Assembly (NCBI GenBank): GCA_031258265.1
Contig: JAIRNB010000298.1
Span: forward strand, 1 to 11,750
DNA length: 11,750 bases
Source of the DNA: Treponema sp.
GTDB lineage: Bacteria > Spirochaetota > Spirochaetia > Treponematales > Breznakiellaceae
Reading direction: 5' to 3'
The position numbers were made by a program, and so were the translations under genes. Under the pieces are notes generated by a model. That model made no database searches. It saw only the letters and a list, made by a program, of their open reading frames with translations, and was not told the origin of the DNA. Of this stretch, positions 6,604 through 11,750 are shown one piece after another. The first letter of the stretch is position 1. Every line of letters begins with the position of its first letter.

Positions 6604-6611
6604 TTGACCAA
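6596..6611. promoter_or_regulatory. 16-bp perfect palindrome, candidate operator in the fba/fucosidase divergent region
   Basis: TTGGTCAATTGACCAA reads identically on both strands. It is centred between two divergently transcribed genes, and its two halves each contain a TTGACC -35-like hexamer, one per direction. This placement is what one expects of a dimeric repressor site (GntR-, LacI- or similar type) that would block both promoters. No regulator gene is in the window, so the partner is unknown. Confidence 0.5.
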
Positions 6612-6633
6612 AGGCGCCGGGAAGGACCATACT
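6604..6633 (+). promoter_or_regulatory. Candidate (weak) fucosidase promoter
   Basis: TTGACC (6604-6609) is followed by an 18-nt spacer and CATACT (6628-6633), a 4/6 match to TATAAT. Transcription would start near 6640, just ahead of the GGAGGG ribosome site. The weak -10 would suit an activated or tightly controlled gene. Moderate to low certainty. Confidence 0.35.
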
Positions 6634-6643
6634 TATCAGCCAT

Positions 6644-6649
6644 GGAGGG
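6644..6649 (+). promoter_or_regulatory. Ribosome-binding site that fixes the fucosidase start
   Basis: GGAGGG lies 4 nt before ATG 6654. The ATG at 6642 overlaps this site and has no Shine-Dalgarno of its own, so 6654 is preferred. Confidence 0.7.
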
Positions 6650-6653
6650 TCTT

Positions 6654-8138
6654 ATGGGCCAGACTGTATACAATCCGACGTTTGATTCGCTGAGGAATTT
6701 TACGTGTCCCGAATGGTTTAAGGACGCGAAACTTGGTTTTTGGAGCCATTGGGGCCCGCAAAGTGTGCCGATGTTCGGCGACTGGTACGCCCGGAACATG
6801 TACATCGAAGGTTCGGCCCAGTACCTGTACCATGTCCGCCATTACGGGCATCCGTCAAAATTCGGGTACAAGGATCTGGTTAAACAGTGGAAGGCGGAAC
6901 AATTCGATCCCGATGCCCTGGTGGACCTTTACCACAAGGCGGGGGCGCGTTACATCGTCGGCCAGGCCATGCACCACGATCATTTTTTCAATTTTCCCTC
7001 CACACTTAACCGCTTTAATTCCACGCGGGTGGGCCCGATGAAGGACATTTGCGGCTTGTGGAAGCGGGCCGCCGGCAACCTGAAGATGCCCTTTGGCCTT
7101 ACCGAACACATGGGCGCGACTTTTTCCTGGTGGTCCGTCAATAAGGGCGCCGACCGTTACGGGCCCTACGCGGGCGTTCCCTACGACGGGAACGATCCTG
7201 AGTACCGGGATTATTACCTTGACAACGCGGAGCATTACCACGCGGACAAGGGCGCCGAAATCGATCGCTGGTACACCGGAAATTCAACATACCACGCGTA
7301 CTGGCTTGCCGTCATGAAGGAACTTATCGACCTGTACACGCCGGATCTCCTCTACTCCGACGGGGGCCTGCCCTTTGGCGGTTCCAACACGGCGGCAGGT
7401 TCGCCCGCGGCGGTGGAGGGGGACGCCAACTACGCCTACGGGCTGGAGGCGGTGGCCCACCTGTACAACAAGTCCATCCAGGCCCACGGCGAAAACCGGG
7501 CCGTCTACACCCAGAAGGACCGGCGTCCGGAGGTCCACGAAATCGGCGTACTGGACATCGAAAAAAGCCAGCTCCCCGGCATCGTCCCGCGGCCCTGGCA
7601 GACCGACACCTGTATCGGCAACTGGTTCTACGACGTGCGCCAGCAGTTCAAGCGGCCCGGCCACATCATCGAAATGCTGATCGACATTGTTTCCAAGAAC
7701 GGTTCGATGCTGTTGAATATCCTGCAGCGGCCCGACGGCACCATTGATGAGGAAACGCGGTACATCCTTAACGAACTGGCGTCCTGGTTCCCCCTGTGCG
7801 GTGAGGGGATTTACGGTACCCGGCCCTGGCGGATCTTCGGCGAGGGCGGGTCCGGCGTGGTCATAGACCGGTTCAAGGAAGACGAGGTCTCCTGGCAGGA
7901 AACCGATTTCCGCTTTACCGCGAAGGGGGACCGGCTCTACGCCTTTATGATGAAGGCCCCGGAGAACCGGGTCGCCGTCCTCAGAAGCCTGCGTCCCGAT
8001 GAAAAGGCCCTGTCCGTTACCCTCCTTGGGCATGGACCGGCGCCCTTTTCCCAGAATTACGGCGTCGTAACCGTAAAATTGCCGGCGGAACTCCCCACGC
8101 CTTACACCAACTGCCTGGCGATTCAACTGGCGCGATAA
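6654..8138 (+). CDS. GH29-type alpha-L-fucosidase, cytoplasmic
   Basis: The product (494 aa from ATG 6654) is predicted to release terminal alpha-L-fucose from oligosaccharides with retention of configuration. Numbering is from that start. The TIM-barrel landmarks of GH29 are in order: PEWFKDAKLGFWSHWGP (19-35), the Trp/Tyr-rich MFGDWYARNMY (40-50), F-D-P-D-A-L-V-D-L-Y-H-K-A-G-A-R-Y (84-100), the HHDHF box (107-111, in place of the common HHDGF), and TPDLLYSDGG (229-238), whose Asp236 is the expected nucleophile. The C-terminal part shows KNGSMLLNIL, RPDGTIDEE and GEGIYGTRPW, all typical of family members, then a beta-rich tail. There is no signal peptide, so the enzyme acts on imported sugar. 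It converges on the CUT1 importer operon, the likely supplier of substrate. No fucose isomerase, kinase or aldolase (FucI/K/A) is in the window. Another GH29 specificity remains possible. Confidence 0.9.
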   Translation: MGQTVYNPTFDSLRNFTCPEWFKDAKLGFWSHWGPQSVPMFGDWYARNMYIEGSAQYLYHVRHYGHPSKFGYKDLVKQWKAEQFDPDALVDLYHKAGARYIVGQAMHHDHFFNFPSTLNRFNSTRVGPMKDICGLWKRAAGNLKMPFGLTEHMGATFSWWSVNKGADRYGPYAGVPYDGNDPEYRDYYLDNAEHYHADKGAEIDRWYTGNSTYHAYWLAVMKELIDLYTPDLLYSDGGLPFGGSNTAAGSPAAVEGDANYAYGLEAVAHLYNKSIQAHGENRAVYTQKDRRPEVHEIGVLDIEKSQLPGIVPRPWQTDTCIGNWFYDVRQQFKRPGHIIEMLIDIVSKNGSMLLNILQRPDGTIDEETRYILNELASWFPLCGEGIYGTRPWRIFGEGGSGVVIDRFKEDEVSWQETDFRFTAKGDRLYAFMMKAPENRVAVLRSLRPDEKALSVTLLGHGPAPFSQNYGVVTVKLPAELPTPYTNCLAIQLAR

Positions 8139-8166
8139 CAGGCCAGGAATTCATGGGGGCGAACCG

Positions 8167-8186
8167 AAGGCGGGAACCCTGCCTTT
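8167..8186. terminator. Weak hairpin in the 49-bp convergent gap
   Basis: AAGGCGGG (8167-8174) can pair with CCTGCCTT (8178-8185) through one G-U pair and a 3-nt loop. It lies between the fucosidase stop and the convergent permease stop. The following T-run is only three bases and interrupted, so it is at best a poor intrinsic terminator. It is the only candidate in this gap. Confidence 0.3.
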
Positions 8187-8187
8187 G

Positions 8188-9084
8188 TCAGCCTTTTACC
8201 GCGCCAATGGTAAGCCCCCGGACAAAGTACTTCTGGAAAAACGGGAAGATGAAGAGCATGGGTCCCGCCGCCAGCACACACAGGGCCATCCGGGCGGTCT
8301 CCCCCGGGAGTTCCGCGATATTAACTGCGGAAGACCCTACCTCCCGCATGGTGGTAAGCAGAAGCTGGATGTTTGCCATTATCCTGTACAGGTAGAATTG
8401 CAGGGAAACAAGCCGGGGGTTGTCTATATAAAGCAGAGACCGCCACCAGTCGTTCCAGTACGCAAAGGCTACAAACAGCCCGATAGTCGCAAAGGCGGGT
8501 TTTGATATGGGTACGATTATCCTGAAAAAAATCCTTGTTTCACTGGCCCCGTCTATTTTGGCCGCGTCAATGAGGGAACTGGAAAGATCCGAAAAAAAGC
8601 CCCGCATAAGGAACACGTTCCAGGGGGAAATAACCCCCGGCAGGATCAGTACCAGCAGGGTATCCTTGAGGTGGTAGTAGCGGGTTATCATAATATACGA
8701 AGGAACCATGCCGCCGTTGAACAGCAGGGTAAAAAGAAGAATAAACGAAAACAGTTTTTGCAGGGCATAATCCTTGCGGGATATAACATAGCCAAACATG
8801 CCGGTACAGAGCAGGCTGATAAGGGTTCCCACCACGGTTACCAGGATGGTTACCTGATAGGCGTTGATGATCTGCTGGGGCTTTCTGAAGATATACGAAT
8901 AGGCGCTGACCGAAAACTCTTTTGGGATCAAGGCATAGCCGTTGGCGGAAAGCGCCGCGTCGGTGGTAAAAGACGCGGACAAAACCAGCAATAACGGAAC
9001 CACACAGATCAGGGATATGAGGACAAAAATCCCGTTAACCGTTATGGTGCTTACGATCTTTATACCTTTTGTTTTAACCTGCAT
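8188..9084 (-). CDS. CUT1-type sugar ABC transporter permease, LplC/YtcP-like
   Basis: This is the second inner-membrane channel subunit of the carbohydrate importer (298 aa from ATG 9084, preceded by AGGAG at 7 nt). An ATG at 9132 is rejected because it lies inside the upstream permease gene and lacks the ribosome site. Six hydrophobic segments are visible, starting at about residue 11. The coupling loop IDAAKIDGASETRIFFRII is at about 172-190 and ends in VPISKPA. The C-terminal FPFFQKYFVRGLTIGAVKG is the hallmark ending of the LplC branch of CUT1 permeases. The start is 10 nt from the stop of the LplB-like gene, so the two are co-translated. This gene ends the operon. Confidence 0.92.
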   Translation of the reverse strand: MQVKTKGIKIVSTITVNGIFVLISLICVVPLLLVLSASFTTDAALSANGYALIPKEFSVSAYSYIFRKPQQIINAYQVTILVTVVGTLISLLCTGMFGYVISRKDYALQKLFSFILLFTLLFNGGMVPSYIMITRYYHLKDTLLVLILPGVISPWNVFLMRGFFSDLSSSLIDAAKIDGASETRIFFRIIVPISKPAFATIGLFVAFAYWNDWWRSLLYIDNPRLVSLQFYLYRIMANIQLLLTTMREVGSSAVNIAELPGETARMALCVLAAGPMLFIFPFFQKYFVRGLTIGAVKG

Positions 9085-9094
9085 AAACGCGCTC

Positions 9095-10003
9095 CTAAAA
9101 AATACCGCTTTCCGGGTTGATCTTCCGGACAACCAGGTTGCTTACCAGTACCAGGATGAATCCCACCACCGATTGATATAAGCCCATGGCAGACGCCATG
9201 CCCACATCGCCGGTAACCCGCAGAGCCCGGTATACGTAGGTGTCGATCACATCGGTAACCGGGTACAGGGGGCCAGAATTCTTGGTGAGGAAAAAGAACA
9301 TCCCGAAGTCGGAATAAAATATCCCCCCAATGGCAAGGATCGAAAGCAGGGTAATAAGGGGTATTAGAAAAGGGATGGATATACGGAAGGTGATTTGGAA
9401 TTTATTGGCCCCGTCTATGGCTGCAGCCTCAAACTGGTTGGTATCAATGGACATTAGGGCGGCGTAATACAGGAGGGTATTGCTGCCCACCCCTTTCCAT
9501 AGAGACACAATGGGGAAAATATAGATCCAGTGTTTGGCTTCCAGGTAGAAATTGGGAGGGCTAAAACCCAGGGTCTGCAAAAAACGGGGAACCAGGCCCA
9601 TTTGGGGGTTTACCAGGGCGTAGACAATGTAACTGACCACGATCCAGGAGAGGAAATAGGGCATGAACATGGCGGTCTGATAGATTTTTACCTGGGTTTT
9701 GGGCAGTTCGAACAGGAACAAGGCCAGGGTAACCGCGATGACCAGGCCGAGGATGATAAAGGCAAAATTAAAGAGCAGGGTGTTCCGGGTAACCCTGAGG
9801 GCATCCTGGGACCGAAAAAAGAATTCAAAGTTTTTCAATCCTACCCATTCGCTTCCCAGAATACCCCTGGCAAAATTCAGCCGCTTAAAGGGGATAAGGA
9901 GGCCAAAGAGGGGGAGGTAATTAAAGAAAAAAAGGAACGTAAGGCAGGGCAGGGCGAGAATAGTCAACTCAAGGCTTATCTTTTTTCTTTTGCGTTTACC
10001 CAT
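9095..10003 (-). CDS. CUT1-type sugar ABC transporter permease, LplB/YteP-like
   Basis: This is the first inner-membrane subunit of the importer (302 aa from ATG 10003, with GGGAGG 5 nt upstream). The longer in-frame start at 10036 is rejected because it lies in the intercistronic hairpin and has no ribosome site. A Lys/Arg-rich N-terminus (GKRKRKK) precedes TM1, in line with the positive-inside rule. The LplB-branch block FFFNYLPLFGLLIPFKRLN is at about 25-43. The coupling loop FEAAAIDGANKFQITFRI is at about 191-208, with the canonical E-A-A-x-x-D-G-A. The ending GLYQSVVGFILVLVSN then VRKINPESGIF is diagnostic of this branch. No ATPase follows in the operon; CUT1 systems of this type commonly share an MsmK/UgpC-like ATPase encoded elsewhere. 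Confidence 0.92.
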   Translation of the reverse strand: MGKRKRKKISLELTILALPCLTFLFFFNYLPLFGLLIPFKRLNFARGILGSEWVGLKNFEFFFRSQDALRVTRNTLLFNFAFIILGLVIAVTLALFLFELPKTQVKIYQTAMFMPYFLSWIVVSYIVYALVNPQMGLVPRFLQTLGFSPPNFYLEAKHWIYIFPIVSLWKGVGSNTLLYYAALMSIDTNQFEAAAIDGANKFQITFRISIPFLIPLITLLSILAIGGIFYSDFGMFFFLTKNSGPLYPVTDVIDTYVYRALRVTGDVGMASAMGLYQSVVGFILVLVSNLVVRKINPESGIF

Positions 10004-10020
10004 GTATGCCTCCCGGGATT

Positions 10021-10051
10021 GGGGCTGTCCGTCCAAATGGAGGACAGCCCC
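10021..10051 (-). promoter_or_regulatory. Intercistronic RNA hairpin between binding protein and permease genes
   Basis: GGGGCTGTCC (10021-10030) pairs perfectly with GGACAGCCCC (10042-10051). The intervening bases add four more pairs (TCCA/TGGA) above a single bulged G, with a 2-base cap in the ideal pairing. There is no T-tract on the - strand after it, so it is not a classic terminator. It sits in the 70-nt gap after the binding-protein stop, the position where 3'-end-protecting or partial-termination hairpins raise binding-protein yield over permeases (malE-malF precedent). Confidence 0.65.
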
Positions 10052-10073
10052 CGGTTAATTCAGAAAAGGGAAT

Positions 10074-11510
10074 CTATCTTTTTGTAAGTTTCCAGGCGTC
10101 CAGTTGCCGCTGCTGTTCCGCGATAACTTTGGCGCTGCCCGCGGCTTCAAGGGCGGCCAGGAATTCCGGCAGTACCCGGTTGGGATCTACTGAACCGGTT
10201 ATCAATTGAAGCTCGTATTGCTTAACAACGGCGGTACAATTGGCAACCTCATTGGCCACCGGTTCCGTATCAAAGGCGAAACCCAAAATCGGGGAGGGGG
10301 TTGCCTGCATGGCCACTTCCAGCGCGTCGGCCCAGCGGGTAGGGGTTTCCCCTTCGGTTAAGTAGAGCAGGGTCGGCCTCATGTATACCCATTCACCCAG
10401 ACTGCCCAGATAATAACCGCCGTCCTGGTTTAGCCTGATGTGATCCTTGTCGATTCTTGTCCAGTGTTTGCCTTCTATCCCCCTGGTAATCAGGTTGAAA
10501 AGATAGGCGTCGGCCATCATGAGGTCGAGGAACTTCATTGCCAGTTCGGGATTTTTGGAGGTGGCGCTGACGCTGGTCATGCAGGAAGTAACCGTGTTGG
10601 TATTTACCACTGAATCCGAAAGGAAGGCGTGAACCATTTCCCGCCCTCCGTGCTGTTCGGCCCGGGTTATTTCGGACCCCACCGAGTAGACCCAGTCGAT
10701 TTCGACAGGCGCCCGGCCCGCCAGCTTATCCTGGGTTAGATCGGGCTGGGTAACCGCGTCGGCACGGATATAGCCCTTTTCAAACCAGGAACGGGTCAAG
10801 CTTATTATTTCCTTGTACTCCGGAGTGGCGTATATATTCACCACCTTCAGGTTCGGATCGCTCATTTTAATGTACCCCGGCTCTACACCAAGGCTGTCAT
10901 ATCCGTAGGTCAATTGCCAGGCAAAATTTCCGGGAACAAAAGAGAGGTTTGGCAGTTCCCGTTTCAGGCCCGCCAGGAGGGGATCCAGGTCCTGGAAGGA
11001 TTTAATATCCTCCGCTTTCAGGTTAAACCGGTCCAGCCATTGTTTCTCTATGACGGCAACGGTGGTTGAGTTCAGCTGGGACTGAATAGAAAGGCCGTAT
11101 ATTTGCCCATTCACCTTCGCGCCTTCCAGGGCGGCAGGGGGGCTGCCCTTTACAATGTTTTGACCGTACTGGGAAAGCAGGTTGTCCAGCGGCAGCCAGG
11201 CGCCCCGGGGGACATACTGGTAGATGAGGGAACCGTTTGTCCACGCGAAATCAAAGGTCTCCTGGCCCGCGATAACCATGGGTAGTTTGTTAAAGTAATC
11301 ACTTACCTGAACGATCCGCAGCCTGGCGCCGACCTTGTCCTTGATGTACTCGTTCACCGCGGCGCATACCTCTGCGGTATCCGGCTGGGGATCGCCCAAG
11401 ACATACCAGAGCAGTTCCGGCAGTTCCCCGGACTGCTGTTGCGCCCTGGCGGAAACCATTGATACGCCCATAACCGACAGGATTAAGGGCAGCACGATAA
11501 ACTTCTTCAT
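10074..11510 (-). CDS. Periplasmic carbohydrate-binding protein, LplA-like with DUF3502-type C-terminus
   Basis: This is the extracytoplasmic receptor of the CUT1 importer (478 aa from ATG 11510). GGAGG lies 7 nt before that ATG, which gives a standard signal peptide: KK, a hydrophobic core at about 5-18, and a cut after SARA near residue 23. The in-frame ATG 11555 would bury it and has no ribosome site. There is no lipobox Cys, unlike the lipoprotein homologues of Firmicutes, which fits a diderm host. The body shows family-1 receptor features: DYFNKLPMVIAGQETFDFAW (about 49-68) and WLPLDNLLSQYGQN. The C-terminal region carries the DUF3502 pattern SPILGFAFDTEPVANE, SVDPNRVLPEFLAALEAAG and AEQQRQLDAW. 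The ligand is probably an oligosaccharide, and the convergent fucosidase gene suggests a fucosylated one, by inference only. It is the first gene of the operon; the hairpin after it probably favours its expression. Confidence 0.9.
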   Translation of the reverse strand: MKKFIVLPLILSVMGVSMVSARAQQQSGELPELLWYVLGDPQPDTAEVCAAVNEYIKDKVGARLRIVQVSDYFNKLPMVIAGQETFDFAWTNGSLIYQYVPRGAWLPLDNLLSQYGQNIVKGSPPAALEGAKVNGQIYGLSIQSQLNSTTVAVIEKQWLDRFNLKAEDIKSFQDLDPLLAGLKRELPNLSFVPGNFAWQLTYGYDSLGVEPGYIKMSDPNLKVVNIYATPEYKEIISLTRSWFEKGYIRADAVTQPDLTQDKLAGRAPVEIDWVYSVGSEITRAEQHGGREMVHAFLSDSVVNTNTVTSCMTSVSATSKNPELAMKFLDLMMADAYLFNLITRGIEGKHWTRIDKDHIRLNQDGGYYLGSLGEWVYMRPTLLYLTEGETPTRWADALEVAMQATPSPILGFAFDTEPVANEVANCTAVVKQYELQLITGSVDPNRVLPEFLAALEAAGSAKVIAEQQRQLDAWKLTKR

Positions 11511-11686
11511 ACAAGAACCTCCGAAAAATTTATTGATACAGGCATACGCCCGCATTTAACCCGTATATACGTCCCGTGTGTATATGATTTGCCCATCGAA
11601 AACCCTGGCGTGGATACAATAACTGTGCTTACGGTCCGGAAAGGTTTGAATAGAGTGTTGTTTTGTCTACTTTTTAATAATTCATC
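11511..11686. other. Non-coding upstream region of the CUT1 operon
   Basis: This 176-bp stretch must carry the operon's 5' control, but I cannot name a convincing promoter: no TTGACA/TATAAT pair with correct spacing reads towards 11510. It has a 10-bp palindrome CGTATATACG (11562-11571) and, on the - strand, TAGACA at about 11664-11669 without a good -10. A reading frame with 76 codons crosses it on the - strand but has no coding character. Confidence 0.4.
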
Positions 11687-11705
11687 GGGGGGGGGGGGGG
11701 GGGGG
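11687..11705. repeat. G19 homopolymeric tract (C19 on the - strand)
   Basis: Nineteen consecutive G residues are followed at once by six T. The tract lies about 177 bp upstream of the binding-protein start. Runs of this length slip during replication and are classic phase-variable elements in host-associated bacteria, including treponemes. They are also a common sequencing artefact, so the exact count should not be trusted. Confidence 0.85.
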
Positions 11706-11729
11706 TTTTTTGTCAGTATAAGGGTACGT

Positions 11730-11750
11730 AAAACCACCGTGTGGTTTTTT
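11730..11750. terminator. Hairpin with T-tract at the window edge, probable bidirectional terminator
   Basis: AAAACCAC (11730-11737) pairs with GTGGTTTT (11741-11748) around a 3-nt loop. On the + strand it is followed by T residues to the window end. On the - strand it ends in TTTT, so it could terminate a - strand gene that lies beyond the window. The edge truncates the view. Confidence 0.45.

Noticed and set aside
7284..8126. 280-codon open frame antisense to the fucosidase gene
   Set aside because: It mirrors the fucosidase coding frame in GC-rich DNA. The + strand protein carries continuous GH29 motifs, and nothing recognisable is seen in the antisense product.
9530..10087. 185-codon + strand open frame over the LplB-like permease gene
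   Set aside because: It is antisense to a clear membrane permease. Its charged Gln/Gly/Lys-rich product is the typical complement of a hydrophobic gene.
11511..11555. 15-residue extension of the sugar-binding protein from ATG 11555
   Set aside because: There is no ribosome site, and it would precede a perfectly placed KK-type signal peptide. GGAGG sits correctly before ATG 11510.
1..11750. CRISPR array, tRNA, rRNA, phage or insertion-sequence ends
   Set aside because: I found no regularly spaced repeats, no cloverleaf-like or rRNA-like sequence, and no paired terminal inverted repeats with a transposase apart from the partial tail at 1-60.

Overview
The window looks like chromosomal DNA of a diderm bacterium, most plausibly a Treponema-like spirochaete. 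This is inferred from gene content and protein style, not proven. Both substrate-binding proteins carry cleavable signal peptides without a lipobox cysteine, as expected for periplasmic proteins. Most genes are GC-rich with strong Shine-Dalgarno sites. A block at about 2810-5480 is clearly more AT-rich.

Layout. (1) 1-60 is the C-terminal tail of an Rpn/PD-(D/E)XK transposase-like protein that starts outside the window. (2) 186-2806 on the + strand is a compact NitT/TauT-type ABC importer operon: periplasmic binding protein, permease and ATPase, tightly or translationally coupled, substrate unknown. (3) 2795-5326 on the - strand is a two-gene operon for O-acylation of an exported glycan: an MBOAT (AlgI/DltB-like) membrane acyltransferase, then an AlgJ/AlgX-like SGNH/DHHW protein. 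It has its own near-consensus sigma70 promoter, and its last gene overlaps the end of the ABC operon tail-to-tail by 12 bp. (4) 5544-6542 on the - strand is class II fructose-bisphosphate aldolase (fba), followed by a strong intrinsic terminator. (5) 6654-8138 on the + strand is a cytoplasmic GH29-type alpha-L-fucosidase, divergent from fba. A perfect 16-bp palindrome supplies -35-like hexamers in both directions between them. (6) 8188-11510 on the - strand is an LplABC-type CUT1 sugar importer: a DUF3502-type binding protein and two permeases, without an ATPase. A 10-bp GC-rich hairpin separates the binding protein from the first permease. (7) 11511-11750 is non-coding. It holds a G19 homopolymer about 180 bp upstream of the binding-protein start, and a hairpin/T-tract at the window edge.

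Working together. The likely biology of the right half is uptake of a fucose-containing oligosaccharide by the CUT1 importer, cleavage in the cytoplasm by GH29, and entry of the products into glycolysis, where fba acts. The left half holds an unrelated small-molecule importer and a surface-glycan acylation pair. I see no wholly unprecedented system. The most intriguing signals are regulatory: the divergent palindrome, the G19 tract, the intercistronic hairpin, and the AT-rich acyltransferase island with a non-canonical catalytic motif.
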